A program made the translations under genes and the position numbers. A model generated the notes under the pieces. The model was not told where the DNA came from. It did not search any database and worked only from the letters and a program-made list of their open reading frames with translations. From Septoria linicola (Eukaryota; Ascomycota; Dothideomycetes; Mycosphaerellales; Mycosphaerellaceae), in the NCBI GenBank assembly GCA_024114885.1, contig CP099425.1:62001-126000 (forward strand): a stretch of DNA of 64,000 bases, read 5' to 3'. Shown here piece by piece: positions 45,556-59,335 of the stretch; positions within the stretch are counted from its first letter, which is position 1, and each line of letters opens with the position of its first letter.

Positions 45556-47875
45556 GTAGATACTTAGAACAATTTAATAGATATTATTAAATAATAGAAG
45601 GATATTATCCGTTCGCTTATAAAGCTTAGAAGCGGGCCTAGGCTTAACTATATTAATCGCTATAGTAGTAACCTAGAAGGCCTTAATATTAGTCGCTAAA
45701 ACAGCTTTCGTTAGCTCCTCCTCTACCTACTCGCTAAAGGCTTTAGATAGTAAGGAATATACGCTAATCTTAGCTCCGCTACCTCTATTTGTACGCTTCT
45801 TTATATAGAGCTTATTAAGCTTCTTACGTAGATCCGTGTCGTTTAGAATACGACTCTATAAGGAATACGACGCTTACTCGCTATAGAGAATAATCTCTAC
45901 TAAGCTTAACTAGACCTTAGATTCGAGTATTTTGTCTATCTAGAAGACGTTAGCGTTATTATTAGCGTATATAGCTCGAAGGTAGTTATCTATACGCTTG
46001 GTCTTTAGAGGCTCCTTAGCCTTCTTTCGCTTTTAAGTATACGTAGGAGCGACTAGAACTAGTAGACCGTTTAGGTAGTTATATATCTACTTATCCTCGA
46101 TCTTATCGTTATTACGTCTCTAAGTTTGAGAATCCTCTAACTCTCCTATATCTATAAGGTAAGGAGCCGGCTAGTTTTTATCTTTAACCTCTTTAATACG
46201 AGGGTAACGATAAGCGTAGGTTCTTATAGCTATAGCCTAGGTCGTAATCCGCTTCTATACTCCTATTAGCTGTCTTCTAACTAGACGAGAAGGGTTTAGG
46301 TTCTACTTTATCTTTACGCTATCTCCGGCTACGTAGGCGCTAATTAGATCGTCCTAATCTTCCTACGTAATAGAAGCGACTTAGCTGATATTAATAGGAC
46401 CGTTGATACTAGCTACCTTGTTCGCTATCCTCTACTAGCTCGCTCTTAGTATTAATAAACGATCTATATTCTTAAGATCGATCTTCCTATAGCGCTACTC
46501 TAATACTCCTATTAATATAAACAGCTTTAGTAGTTCCTTGTCCTAGTAGTACTATATCTTTTCTATACCTAGGCGAGGCGTCTCGTAGTATATAATACTA
46601 GTCTTTAGATCTCTATATATTAAGCCCTTAGTCTCGAACTACTATAGGTACTCGTAGTTTATAGCTATACTTCGAGCCTATATATCTAATAACCTGAAAT
46701 CTTTAGAGCGATCGCTACGTAGGCCTTAATTATTAACTCGTTATCTATCGTAGCTAAGTTAATCGAAATCTCCTAGCTATAAGTAGGCCTTAGAATATAT
46801 AGATAGTCGTGATCGTGAGACTTCGCCTACTATCCTATCGACGAGCGTAGTAGCTATAGACCTTCTTCTTCGAGTTAACGAATTATAGCGATTATAAGGT
46901 CTTATATACTAGCGGTAATATTATCGACAGTTACTAGCTTACAGCCTTTATAGACTACCGTTTCTCTAGCCTTGAACTTAGAGTTTAGTCTTAGAGCGGA
47001 CTTCTTTACTACTTCGTATAACTACTAGACGTCTCTACCGCCTTCGTTATATACTTCTGTTTTAAAGTCCTTATTACTATTAATCTAACGCTAGGCTGTC
47101 TTTAAGAGCTTACTATAATCTAAGTCCTTATTATTAAGGTCTAACCTAAGATAGGCCTAGAGCCTTTTACTAAAACGAAATAGAAGGCCTTATATAAATA
47201 GGAGAGTACGAGAACGCTCGTCTATATACGAAGTAGGTATAGTATTAGAGTAGAGTATAAACTACCTCAAGTACTCTAAGAGATTATTATCCTCGCTATA
47301 GTTAACCTTATAAAGGTTTTCTATATAGCGGCGGTTTCCGAGTATATATATATTATCGTACTTTCGGTATTCCTTAATAATCGACTCTTTAAACTTAGCG
47401 TAGTCTCGGTCGTAGAAACTATTAAGGCGCTAGTATCGTCTACGTTAGACAACCGTAACCTAAGTAAGTAACTTCTTATAAAGCTGTTTGTTATTATTAA
47501 TAAGTAGGATAGCGTAGTTCCTATATAGTACTTTAAAACGCTTAATATACTCGGTTACGTTCTTCCTATTAAAGAAGAGATTCTAGTCCGAGCTAGGTAG
47601 TAGTAGAACCTAAGCGATAATTACCTTCTAGCTTTAGGTTACTTAGATAGTCTCTATAAGTAGCTAGAACTACGCTATAGATAGTCTACCTCCTAAGTTC
47701 GGTCCTTAAAAGATATTAGTATTAGAGTTAAGGTTAGTACCTCCTTAGTCCTCTGCTTCTATAGATATGTCGTTGTCTAATAGAGAGAATAAAGTAAAAG
47801 CGAGTAGTAGCTTTACTAGTAATCTTCGAATTTACTTATTAAGCTAGTTAGATAAGCTACTCTCTAGTGTTTTAG
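45556..47875 (-). pseudogene. Decayed gag of G2
   Basis: This is the minus-strand counterpart of the G3 gag region at about 51900-54230, riddled with stop codons. It is upstream of and probably in frame with the protease. No intact zinc knuckle was identified. Confidence 0.7.
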
Positions 47876-47969
47876 GCTAGCTAGTAGATACTAATTCACT
47901 TATAGAGCTTGTTCGAAGGTATTCTAAGAGTATATTATACTCTCCTTAATTAGGTTTTTAAATAAAATA

Positions 47970-47994
47970 TAGTTATTATTTAAAACGATAACTA
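47970..47994. repeat. Near-palindrome P1 of G2
   Basis: This 25-nt element has arms TAGTTATTATTT and AACGATAACTA. It lies between the leader and gag and matches 51781-51805 in G3. Confidence 0.85.
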
Positions 47995-48692
47995 AAAAAC
48001 AAGAGTCTAAAATTTTCTTAGCTATTAGAAAGTAAACGTTAAACTTTTCTTTATAATACCAGGGCTATATTAATTGTGCCTAATAAGCAAGGTATGTCGT
48101 GTCGTATAGTTCGACCGTTTATAGCTAGGCGCGTCTATCTCGCTTATTCGAGTAATTCGCTATATAACTATAGTAGTATAATATTACGTTAGCCTATACT
48201 ATATACCGGGTCTAGGGCCTTGGACGTAATTAGTGTCCTTAGCTAAACGATTAGCGTCTAACGCTGTACTAGGGCTTATTCTAAGCGATCTATGTACTAG
48301 AGGATACGAGATTACCTAGACAGGTCTAGCCTATCCTATAGCCTCTACGCTATCCGAACGAGGGCGTTTTTACGCTAAACTAGGGTCTAATCGAAGACTA
48401 TTATAGGTATAGAGACCCTAAGTAAATCTCCGATATAGTAAGTCGCCTTACTATCTATACGATAATTACTAAATAGATCCGTACTAAGAGGTACTAGAGG
48501 TTTATAACTTTTTTTTTAGGTTAGAGCGATATCTATATTCTAGGGGCTTCTATATTATTATAGCCCTTTAAGTCGCCTCTTACGTAGGCTTCTTTTAGGC
48601 CTCTTATTAATGTTTATAGTATATTAGTTCTCGCTTTAAGGCTACTATCTACCCTCTATACTTCTAGTCCTAGTATATAAGAGAAGAGATAG

Positions 48693-48710
48693 CCTTACCT
48701 TCGGCTCTAT
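48693..48710 (-). other. Candidate primer-binding site of G2
   Basis: On the element's strand the bases after the 5' LTR read TAGAGCCGAAGGTAAGG, one base in. Undoing one RIP change would give a TGG start, as in sites that pair with a tRNA CCA end. The tRNA is not identified. Confidence 0.35.
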
Positions 48711-48988
48711 TAATAGATAATAACTACTCTAATACTAACCCCCTAGATAGGTATAAGAGTAGTCGCTATAGAACAAGACCTGTTCGGAGAGTAATAGTCT
48801 TATAATACGTTAATTAAATAGTAGTAACGAGCTTAAAATAGTAGTCCTAAGACTAGGAGCCTATACTAGGACTATAGGATATTAAGTTAATTAAGTAGAG
48901 TAAATATTCCTATCTTAGAAACGAGCTACTACCTTGCTTTTATACCGAAACTACTAAGCACGGCATGTAGGTAGGCCTTTGCCTTACT
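48711..48988 (-). repeat. 5' LTR of G2
   Basis: This 278-bp LTR has the primer-site candidate to its left and the attag duplication at 48989-48993. Confidence 0.94.
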
Positions 48989-50788
48989 ATTAGCTTAAGA
49001 GTAATTCTAAAGTCCTTCTTCTACTATTTAATTAAAGTAGTAATCTCTCTAGTATTATTAGCTCTTATAGACTTAAGGAGTACTACTAACTACCTTTCTA
49101 CCTTAATCCTCTAGTTCTAAAGAGTAGTTAGTATATCTAATCTAGCTTTAAGTAGAAATGCCTATTTCTTTCTTAAAAAATTATTAATAATCTTAAGCTA
49201 CTATATAAAACCTTTTACTAATAATAGTAATAGTCTATAAATATCTACTAATATAAGGGCTAATCTTTTAGGTCTTCTCTTAATAGACTTACCTAGGTGT
49301 TTCTTTATCTTACCTATTATATAGATCTTATACTTATACTCTTCCTAGTTAGGAATTAGAATTCTCTCCTTTAGGTTAGTAACTTTATAAAGGTTTAAGA
49401 GTAACCCTCTTCTAAAGTATATAAATCTTCTATACTATAGCTCCTACTATTTTAGATCCTTCTCTAATAAAGTAGTATAGGTATTATTAACCTCTATAGG
49501 ATTATATAGTAAGTAATATAACTTTTCCTATAAAAGAGATAATATCTTACTAATAAATAGAACACCTCTAACTAGCTTAGTCTTTATAACTATTTAGCTA
49601 TCTAGGGAGGTAAGAGTAAAATCAGGCTTCTAGACTCTAAATTACTTACTAAACTAATCCTATAATATAAGATTTACTCTAAGATTAGGAATAAATAGTA
49701 TCTTATTAAGTAGAACTTCTCCTTCTAAGATTCTCTTTATCTATACTAGCCTAGAGTAGGTTATATAGAGGTATCCTCCTTCTATCTTAATCTATACTTT
49801 CTTCCTTAGTAGCTTTACTAATCTAAAGAAGGATAGTTAGTTAGTTATATAAGATAAGGTATAGGAATCTAAGAGCTATTCTTAGAGTAATAACTTACCT
49901 TTAGCCTTAATTATAGAATAGGCTAACTTATCTTAGTTATTATCTTCTAATAGAGAATTATTATTACTTCTAGAACTAGAGTAAGTTCTAGAATTAGAAC
50001 TAGAACTAGACTCCTAGGCTGAAAATCCTTTCTTTAGAAGCTTTCTAGACTTTTCTATCCTTTAAAGCTACTTACCTATTTTCTAGATAACCTTCTTTAG
50101 CTTATTATATAATAATAACTTATAGACAGCTTTCTTAATATATCTAGTATTCCTTAGTAAAAGAGATCTTCTAACTCTTCCTCTAAGGAATAATCTCTAA
50201 GAGTCTTTCTAGTTCTTAGTACTATTTCTCTACTAGGACAGTTTCTTAGTAGTAGAGAGGTTAGGATAATCCTTTAACTAGTACTTCCCTTTCTTATAGA
50301 GCTAGTATATTAGTAGAGACTTTCCTTAGTAGAGCTACCTAGAATAGAATATAGCTAGACCTATGTCTATTTTATCTAGATTGTCTTTTACCTTTTAGGA
50401 CTTAAGTAGAAGGAGAATAGTATCTATATCTAAGGATAGTTAGGTTATAATAGTATCCTTAGCTACTTAGTATAATATAGGTAGGGACTATAGGAGATGT
50501 TTTAGCCTTTTCTCTTAGCTCTAGTAGTAAGCTTCCTAAGGATTAATCTTAGTAATCCTCTTACCTAGGCCTCTAAGGTATCTCTATACTTCCCTAATTG
50601 TCTTATTAGGTAATATCCTAAATATAATAAACTACTTAATTAGACCTATAGTATAGGACTTTAGGACTCTATTATACTTGTTCTAGAGAATTACTTATAT
50701 CTTAGCTACTAGTATAGTAATATACTATGTCTCTAGCTCTATCTTATTATCTTTACTAATACTATATCTAATACTAAACCTATATACT

Positions 50789-51066
50789 AGTAAAGTAAAG
50801 GCCTACCTATATACTATACTTAGCGCTTTTAGTATAAAAGTAAGGTAGTAGCTCGTTTCTAAGATAGTAATATTCACTCTACTTAATTAATTCAATATCC
50901 TATAGTTCTAGTATAGGCTCTTAGTCTTAGGACTACTAGTTTAAGCTCGTTACTACTAGTTAATATACGTATTACAAGACTATTACTCTCCGAATAGGTC
51001 TTATTCTATAGCGACCGCTCTTATACCTACCTAGGAGGTTAGTATTAGAGTAGTTATTATCTATTA
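50789..51066 (+). repeat. 5' LTR of G3
   Basis: This 278-bp LTR begins AGTAAAGTAAAGG and ends CTATTA. It is identical in length to the three other complete Gypsy LTRs. Confidence 0.94.
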
Positions 51067-51780
51067 ATAGAGCCGAAGGTAAGGCTATCTCTTCTCTCTT
51101 ATACCGGAACTAGAAGCGTAGAGGGTAGATAGTAGCCTTAAAGCAAGAACTAATATACTATAAATATTAATAAGAGGCCTAAAAGAAGCCTACGTAAGAG
51201 GCGACTTAAAGGGCTATAATAATATAGAAGCCTCTAGAATATAGATATCGCTCTAACCTAGAAAAGTTATAAACCTCTAGTACTCCTTAGTACGGATCTA
51301 TTTAGTAATTATCGTATAAATAGTAAAACGACTTACTATATCGGAGATTTACTTAAGGTCTCTATACCTATAATAGTCTTCGATTAGACCCCGGTTTAGC
51401 GTAAAAACGCTCTCGTTTAGATAGCGTAGAGGCTATAGGATAGGCTAGACCCGTCTAGGTAATCTCGTATCCTCTAGTATATAGATCGCTTAGAATAAGC
51501 CCTAGTACGGCGTTAGACGCTAATCGTTTAGCTAAGGATACTAATTACGTCTAAGGCTCTAGACCTAGTATATAGTATAGGCTAACGTAATATTATACTA
51601 CTATAGTTATATAGCGAATTACTTGAATAAGCGAGACAGACGCGCCTAGCTATAAACGGTCGAACTATACGACACGATATACCTTACTTATTAGGTATAA
51701 TTAATATAGCTCTAGTATTATAAAGAAAAGTTTAACGTTTACCTTCCGACGGCTAAGAAAATTTTAGACTTTTGTTTTTT
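51067..51780 (+). other. Leader of G3 with candidate primer-binding site at its start
   Basis: This is 714 bp between the LTR and P1. The sequence TAGAGCCGAAGG starts at 51068 and matches the G2 site. The rest has no recognised coding content and probably includes packaging signals. Confidence 0.45.
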
Positions 51781-51805
51781 TAGTTATCGTTTTAAACGAT
51801 AACTA
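51781..51805. repeat. Near-palindrome P1 of G3
   Basis: This is the best-conserved copy: 12-nt arms TAGTTATCGTTT and AAACGATAACTA pair perfectly around a single T. It lies between leader and gag. Confidence 0.92.
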
Positions 51806-51899
51806 TATTTTATTTAAAAACCTAATTAAGGAGAGTATAACATATTCTTAGAATACCTTCGAACAAGCTCTATAAGTAAATTAGTATCTACTAGCCGGC

Positions 51900-54490
51900 C
51901 TAAAATACTAGAGAGTAGCTTATCTAACTAGCTTAATAAGCAAATTCGAAGATTACTAGTAAAGCTACTACTTACTTTTACTTTATTCCCTCTACTAGAC
52001 AACGATATATCTATAGAAGCGGAGGACTAAGGAGGTACTAACCTTAACTCTAATACTAATATCTTTCGAGGACTGAACTTAGGAGGTAGACTATCTATAA
52101 CGTAGTTCTAGCTACTTATAGAGACTATCTAAGTAACCTAAAACTAGAAGGTAATTATCGCTTAGGTTCCGCTACTACCTAGCTCGGACTAGAATCTCTT
52201 CTTTAATAGAGAGAACGTAACTAAGTATATTAAGCGCTTTAAAGCACTATATAGTAACTACGCTATTCTACTTATTAATAATAATAAGTAGCTTTACGAG
52301 AAGTTACTTACTTAGGTTATAGTTATCTAACGTAGAAGATACTAGCGCCTTGATAGTTTCTACGACCGAGACTACGCTAAGTTTAAAGAGTCGATTATTA
52401 AGGAATACTAAAAGTACGATAATATATATATACTTAGAAACCGCCGCTATATAGAAAACCTTTATAAGGTTAACTATATAGAGGATAATAATCTCTTAGA
52501 GTACTTAAGGTAGTTTATACTCTACTCTAATACTATGCCTACTTCGTATATAGACGAGCGTTCTCGTACTCTTCTATTTATATAAGGCCTTCTATTTCGT
52601 TTTAGTAAGAGGCTCTAGGCCTATCTTAGGTTAGATCTTAATAATAAGGACTTAGACTATAGTAAGCTCTTAAAGATAGCCTAGCGTTAGATTAATAGTA
52701 ATAAGGACTTTAAATTAGAAGTATATAACGAAGGCGGTAGAGATATCTAGTAGTTATATAAAGTAGTAAAGAAGTCCGCTCTAAGACTAAACTCTAAGTT
52801 CAAGGCTAGAGAAATAGTAGTCTATAAAGGCTATAAGCTAGTAACTGTCGATAATATTACTACTAGTATATAAGACCTTATAATCGCTACGATTCGTTAA
52901 CTCGAAGAAGGAGGCTCGTAGCTACTACGCTCGTCGATAGGATAGTAGGCGAAGTCTTACGATCACGACTATCTATATATTCTAAGGCCTACTTATAGCT
53001 AGGAGATTTCGTTTAACTTAGCTACGATAGATAACGAGTTAATAATTAAGGCCTACGTAGCGATCGCTCTAAAGATTTTAGGTTATTAGATATATAGGCT
53101 CGAAGGCTATATAGCCGCAAACTACGAGTACCTATAATAGTTCGAGACTAAGAGCTTGATATATAGAGATCTAAAGACTAGTATTATATACTACGGAACG
53201 CCTCGCCTAGATACGAAAAAGATATAGTACTACTAAGATAAGGAACTACTAAAGCTATTCGTATTAATAGGAGTATTAGAGTAGCGCTATAGGAAGATCG
53301 ATCTTGAAAATATAGATCGTTTATTAACGCTAAGAGCGAGCTAGTAGAGGATAGCGAACAAGGTAGCTAGTATTAACGGTCCCGTTAATATTAGTTAAGT
53401 CGCTTCTATTATATAGGAGGATTAGGACGATCTAATTAGCGCCTACGTAGCTAGAGATAGCGTAAAGACAAAGCAGAACCTAAACCCTTCTCGTCTAGTT
53501 AGAGGATAGCTAATAAGAGTATAGAAGCGGATTACGACCTAGGCTATAGCTATAAGAACCTACGCTTATCGTTACTCTTGTATTAAAGAGGTTAAAGATA
53601 AAAACTAGCTAGCTCCTTACCTTATAGATATAGGAGAGTTAGAGGATTCTTAAACTTAGAGATATAATAACGATAAGATCGAGGATAAGTAGATATACGA
53701 CTACCTAAACAGTCTACTAGTTCTAGTTACTCCTACGTATACTTAGAAGCGTAAGAAGGCTAAGGAGCCTCTAAAGACTAAGCGTATAGATAACTACCTT
53801 CGAGCTATATACGCTAATAATAACGCTAACGTCTTCTAGATAGATAAAATACTCGAATCTAAGGTCTAGTTAAGCTTAGCGGAGATTATTCTCTATAGCG
53901 AGCGAGCGTCGTATTCCTTATAGAGTCGTATTCTAAACGATACGGATCTATATAAGAAGCTTAATAAGCTCTATATAAAAAAGCGTGCGAATAGAGGTAG
54001 TAGAGCTAAGATTAGCGTATATTCCTTACTATCTAAAGCCTTTAGCGAGTAGGTAGAGGAGGAGCTAATAAAAGCTGTCTTAGCGACCGATATTAAGGCC
54101 TTCTAGGTTACTACTATAGCGATTAATATAGTGAAACCTAGGCCCGCTTCTAAGCTTTATAAGCGGACTAATAATATCCTTCTATTATTTAATAATATCT
54201 ATTAAATTGTTCTAAGTATCTACGTGCCTATAAAGTACGGCTCTTGAATAATAGCTTATAAGTCTTTAATCGACAAGGGGGCTAAGTTAATAATTATACT
54301 AATCGAACACGTTCGAAAACTTTAAGTTAGTATGACTCCTCTTAGTAATATTACTATAAGAGGAGTCGGAGGCAAGGTTACTTTCATTAAGTACTATCTA
54401 GAGGTATTAGTCGATACCTTTAGCGTAAGAGTTACGATACTATTTCTAGTCTTACTAGCGAACGGCCTAATCTTGCTTAGCCGACCGTAG
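51900..54490 (+). pseudogene. Decayed Gypsy gag-protease ORF of G3
   Basis: Frame 2 reads as a Gypsy capsid precursor followed by an aspartic protease. Gag motifs include FFNRENVTKYIKRFKALYSNY at about 52197-52262 and ENLYKVNYIEDNNLLEYLR at about 52450-52510. The protease active site lies at about 54270 as SLIDKGAKL, where the family has D-S/T-G-A, and FLVLLANGLILLSRP follows at 54440-54487. Gln and Trp positions are stops. No zinc knuckle was recognised, which may reflect decay or a real absence. The 5' limit is approximate. Confidence 0.8.
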
Positions 54491-54919
54491 GCGCGGCGTA
54501 TACGCCTAGCTTCTAAGAACTATAATAATAGCTCTTAGAAGGGCTTAATTAGTACTCTAGACGGCTATATTATTATATTTACTAGCTTTAATAGCCGTAG
54601 TAATATACGAACTATAGAACAGGTCCTAGGAAAAGCTAGAGTGCTAAGGAACTAGCTCTAGTCGATAGTACGAGTATAGTAGAGGCTCTAATACGTATAT
54701 CGTATTAAGATTCGATAGAAGTCGGCGTCTAAACTCTAACTTTCGGTAATTATTAGCTAAAGAATATAGAGTATACTATCGAGGACTCTAGATCTTATAA
54801 GAGCGAGAAGTAGAGAGAGGGATTATAAGCTTTTCAAGCTTCTACTACCCTTTCTATATAAGGTTTAGTAGTTAGAGGTAAAAACTCTACTTAGGAAGGT
54901 TAGCTAGCGGAACGTTCTA

Positions 54920-54944
54920 TAGTTACCTTTTTAAACGATAATTA
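54920..54944. repeat. Near-palindrome P2 of G3
   Basis: This 25-nt element has arms TAGTTACCTTT and AAACGATAATTA. It sits where the coding frame changes from gag-protease (frame 2) to pol (frame 1). Confidence 0.85.
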
Positions 54945-54984
54945 CGTTATACCTCCTATACTATACTTTAAACTATACTAGTAG

Positions 54985-57900
54985 TATAGATAGATAAGCG
55001 ATTAGTACTAGTATTCGTTTACGGTTACTAATAGCTCTAAACTCCTAGAGAATCAAGTCTTTAACTACCTTACGTAGTAGTTATCGTATATAAAGGTAAT
55101 TTACTTTAGAGACTATTTTATAGCGGACTTAATTAGACAAAGTACCTCTCTACGATAGTAGCTCGAACTATTAAGACGGGTCAATTATAGCTAGACTTAA
55201 ACATAGTATAACTATCTCGTAGTAGTAGCTATTAAAGGTAATATTACTAAATTCAGCTAAAATAGTCGACTTAAGGAGCTTCTACTAGCTACTAGCGAAG
55301 CTAAGCTAGCTTATACTAGCGAGCGAGACTTATACTAGGGTATTAGGTATAGTTTTAAAGATACTATACTAGTGTCTCTATCGAGCTAGGGTTCGAATTA
55401 CGAGAGCGAATACTTAATAATTGCCTATACGAAGCTTAGAGAGGCGGAGCTAGCTATCTAAGAATCTAGACTCTACGACGAGGTTATTTCTAATAAAGTA
55501 GGCGACGAGCTTAGCGAAGAGACGTACGTTATCTCAGCCGCTATTAATATAGTAGTAGAGAGAGCTCGTAATAAAGAAGCTATAGAGTAGCGGAAGCTAG
55601 ATAATTATATTAGCGCCTATACTCTTTATAAGCGAGTTACTAATAAGATTAAACTAGTAAATACCGATATTACTATAACTAATAGCTTAAACCCTAGCGG
55701 ACTAAAGGACTAGCGACAGACTTATATTAAGAAGAAAGCGGCTATACTACCTAGTACTAGACCTTACGATAGTAAGTACCTAACTAAGAGGTTCTCGACG
55801 ATCGAGCCTAGATTACGTCTTATACCCGAACGGCTTACAAAGTTCAAACCTAGTATAGAACTACTACTAAAGGAGCTAGATTTATTATACTATATACTAA
55901 GGAATCGAGAAGCTACCTTTATATAGGACTTTATATATTTAGGCCGAATTAATCCTAATATTGCTCCGCTATAGAAGATTCGAATAGTTCCTTACGAGCT
56001 ATAGTAGTATCTAGGCTTCAAGCTAAACCTATCTCTATAGTATATCGTAGAGGATATACTAAGACAACGAATCTAAGCTAGAACTCTTAAGCTATACTAC
56101 GGTATCTATCGAAATCTATACTTCCTTATTAGTAAGAAGATAGAGGTAAGTAAGCCTAAGAAGTATCGGTTAATTAACGTAGCTTAGAAGTTTAATTAAG
56201 TTACTATAAGAGATTCGAACTTGCTACCCGACGCTAAGGGTTTCTCTAAGGACTTTACTAGTTATACGCTAGCCTCGTTAGTTAATATCTTCTCTAGATA
56301 TAACTAAATCCTACTTAATAAATTATATAGAGACCTTATAGGCTTCGATTTACCGCTAGGCTTATTATAGTAGATAACGTTACTATAAGGAGCTACGAAT
56401 TCTATTACCTAGTTCGTTCGTATTATTAATCAAGTGCTTATAAAGTACGTCTTGTATAAGGTATAGCCGTTCCTTAATAATATCGGTATTAAAGAGCCTA
56501 AGACGAAGTACGATAGTAAAGAGGTTAAACCTAGCCTCTACTATTACGTTATTAAACATATTATAGCTATAGACGACGTTCTCTATAATATAGAACGAGC
56601 TAATATAACGGTAGCTTTTAATAAGCTATAGCTCTATTACGAACAGTTAGTAATCGTTAGCTACCTTACTAGTATTAATAGTCGCTATCTAGACTTCGCG
56701 AGAGTAGCGAAGATTAAGAAATAGCTAACGCTAGAGAATTAGAAGGAGGTTCGAATCTTCCTCGGCGTAGTTATATACTACCGCGTCTAGGTTAAAGGTT
56801 TTACGATTATCCTTACTCTACTCTTTAAACTCTTATAGAAGGATACTAAGTTTTAATAGACTACCGAATACTAACTAGCTAAAGATATCGTCTTAAAGAT
56901 ACTAGTTTCAGCCCTAGCCCTAGTTACTCTTGACTTTAGAGAAGGAGTAGGACTTATTATCGTAGATATAGATTCGAGCGGTAAAGGTTAGAGATATACG
57001 CTTTCCTAATATAATCGAGACGAGCTACTTCTCTACTATCTAGTTTAGTATAAGTCTAGCCTATTTAACCTAGTAGAGGTTAAGTACGATACTAGAAAGC
57101 GCGAATGCCTTAGTATACTAAAGGTATTAAAGAAGTTAAAACTATAGCTATTCGGAGTATACTTCTAACTAGAGATTAATATAAATACTCTCGTTTACTA
57201 GCTTAATAAGGCTATCTCTAATTTGCCGAATATAGTAATAACGCGCTAGCTAGTATAGATCCACCTCTTCGACTTTAACGTTATATATATTCCTAGTAAG
57301 AAGTATATAGCTCCGGATTCGTTATTAAGGAAGCCTATTACGCCTAAAGATATAGAGGCTATAGAATAGGAAGAAGACGTAGATCTAATAATTAATAAGT
57401 AATTCTTCGATATCTTTTACGTTAACGCTTTCTCTATATAGGTAATTTAGAGTAAGCTACCTATAATTAATAGGATCTACTCTTAGGAGTTAATAAATAT
57501 CGCTTTTATACTTATATAGATATAAAGACCTAAGAGAGTTTCTAATAACGAGTACAAGCGGCTAAGGAAGAAGTGTCGGCTATTTTATATTAAGAATAAC
57601 TAGCTCTAGTACTAAGAGCGAGTAGCTAGACCTCTATAGCGAGTTATCGATAAACCTAAAGTACGAGCTCGTATTATTAAGGTATACTATTATAAGAATA
57701 GTTATTATAGCGCTAAATAGACGTATAATCTTATCTAGAAACGATAGTAGTAAGATAGAGTCTAGGCTTAAATCTCGCTCGCTATTTAGTAGTATACTAT
57801 TTATAGTCTTTAGTATAGACGATAGGTACCTAGAGAACTATAAATCCCGCTCTAAGTTATAGTTAGCTAGAGGTAGTATATCGACGGCTTATATGTCTCG

Positions 57901-58990
57901 AAGAACTATTCGTTAATAGTTATACGCGAATCTCTATTACGCTAGCTAGAAGTACGTATATTCTAGTACCTAGTAAAGAGTATCTCCTTAGTATAGATAG
58001 TAAGGTTTATATAGGAAGAGATCTTTTACTAGTAGAGTACCGCTATAGAAGTTATCCTCGATAACTATAAGACTAACCTTAGTAACGTAGAGAAGCTACT
58101 ACTATCGTATAGTATTAAACGTATTAATATTTCGCTATACTACTCTTAGTCTAACGCTATCGTTAAAGTCGGCTATAAGACGATATTAGACGCTTACTTA
58201 AAGCTCTCTAACGGCGGCCTTTATACGATTCGTAACTATATTCTAGTAGTTCTATAGGTAGAGAGAACGATAATAGTCTCTACTACTAGCCTAACGCTAT
58301 TAGAAGTAATAATTAGGCGTGACGTAGTACTACTAATCGAGCTAGAATACTATACTTTCTAGATTATAGATTAAGGTAAGGTTAAGACTAGAGTAGAGCT
58401 TCTTACGATTCGAGCTCAAGCCCTAGAAGCTATAGAAACGACTATAGAAGAAGGACGACTACGTTAATAGCGTCTCCGAGAATAGAACAAGGCGTACTTC
58501 GATAAATATCGCTATACGGATCTTACTATACTATAGGAAGGAGATCTCGTGTTAGTATACTACTCTAAGTCAAAAACTAGCTTCTTCTATAAGCTTATAT
58601 TTAGGTAGGAAGGCTCTTTTAGAGTATCTAAAGTATTATAGAGAGGTATATTATATAAGCTTAAGGAGCTAGATAGCTCTAAATAGGAGTATATCTATAA
58701 GAGGATAGACCTTAAGAAATATACCTTTCTATAAGAAAACCTAAAGCTAGTTCTAGATTAGGTTAAACTAGAAGAAGTACTACTACTAATAGAGAAGGTT
58801 ATAGAACTAGGCCTTCTACCTAGGTACAAGCACTCGTAGATCTTTATTAGTAAGCTATTAGTAATAACTTAAGAAGAAAGAGAGAGTTATATACGCTAGC
58901 TACTAATAGAGCTTAAAGAAGAAGTAGAAGACTTAGTAAGCTAAAGGCTAAAGCTAGCCTAGTAGAGCTAAAGAAGTAGAAATTCGATAG
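54985..58990 (+). pseudogene. Decayed Gypsy pol (RT-RNase H-integrase) of G3
   Basis: Frame 1 carries the pol domains in Gypsy order. The RT catalytic box is AIDDVL, with both aspartates at 56572-56577, followed by SYLTSINSR and an EVRIFLGVV stretch. RNase H has DIDSSGKG at about 56965-56995. In the integrase the first catalytic Asp is in YIDGLY (57883-57885) and the second in VILDNYKTN (58060-58062). The third residue is Lys in NAIVKVGYK (58165-58167) instead of Glu, a change RIP can cause. Stops from Gln/Trp codons break every domain. The gap between the RT box and the next conserved block is shorter than in most Gypsy RTs. RT before RNase H before integrase separates it from Copia. Confidence 0.9.
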
Positions 58991-59074
58991 GCGATACTTA
59001 ATTAGGGGCACGAGCTAAGATCTAGCTACTAAAGCCTAGCCTCTACTATAAAAGAGCTAATCTTCCTAAGATCG

Positions 59075-59335
59075 TACTATCCTAAGCGCTTCTTTTATTC
59101 CTAGAGCTCTAATCTAACCTTCCTAAGTACTTCTCTTAGTCCTAAAGCTACTATTAAGCTCTAATTAGAGCTTTCTAAGCTTATAATTTACTAGACTAGT
59201 ATAAATCTAGCTAAATCTTAACTATCCTAAGCTCTTCTTTTAGTTCTAAAGCTACTATCGAGCTCTAATCTAAGCTTCCTAAGCTTCTTTTTTACTAGAT
59301 TAGTAGAAATCTAGCTAATCCTAACTATCCTAATA
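59075..59335 (+). repeat. Imperfect internal tandem repeats of G3 (pol-ORF3 spacer)
   Basis: About three copies of a core with CTAAAGCTACTAT followed by AGCTCTAATC recur at roughly 60-120-bp spacing, downstream of the integrase and before P3. The array is shared with G2 at about 40430-40700. Confidence 0.65.

Larger units (their letters stand above)
35754..48988 (-). mobile_element. Gypsy LTR retrotransposon G2, full length
   Basis: G2 is a 13,235-bp Ty3/Gypsy element on the minus strand with two 278-bp LTRs, inserted in the integrase region of Copia D. The target duplication is gttag/attag (35749-35753 and 48989-48993), the mismatch being a RIP-type transition. From right to left it has LTR, primer site, leader, gag-protease, RT-RNase H-integrase, a third ORF, polypurine tract and LTR. 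Four 25-nt near-palindromes separate these modules. CpG is kept and CpA/TpG is nearly absent. It is unusually long for a Gypsy element because of ORF3 and long spacers. An alternative boundary reading (LTR one base longer, 4-bp duplication) is possible. Confidence 0.95.
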
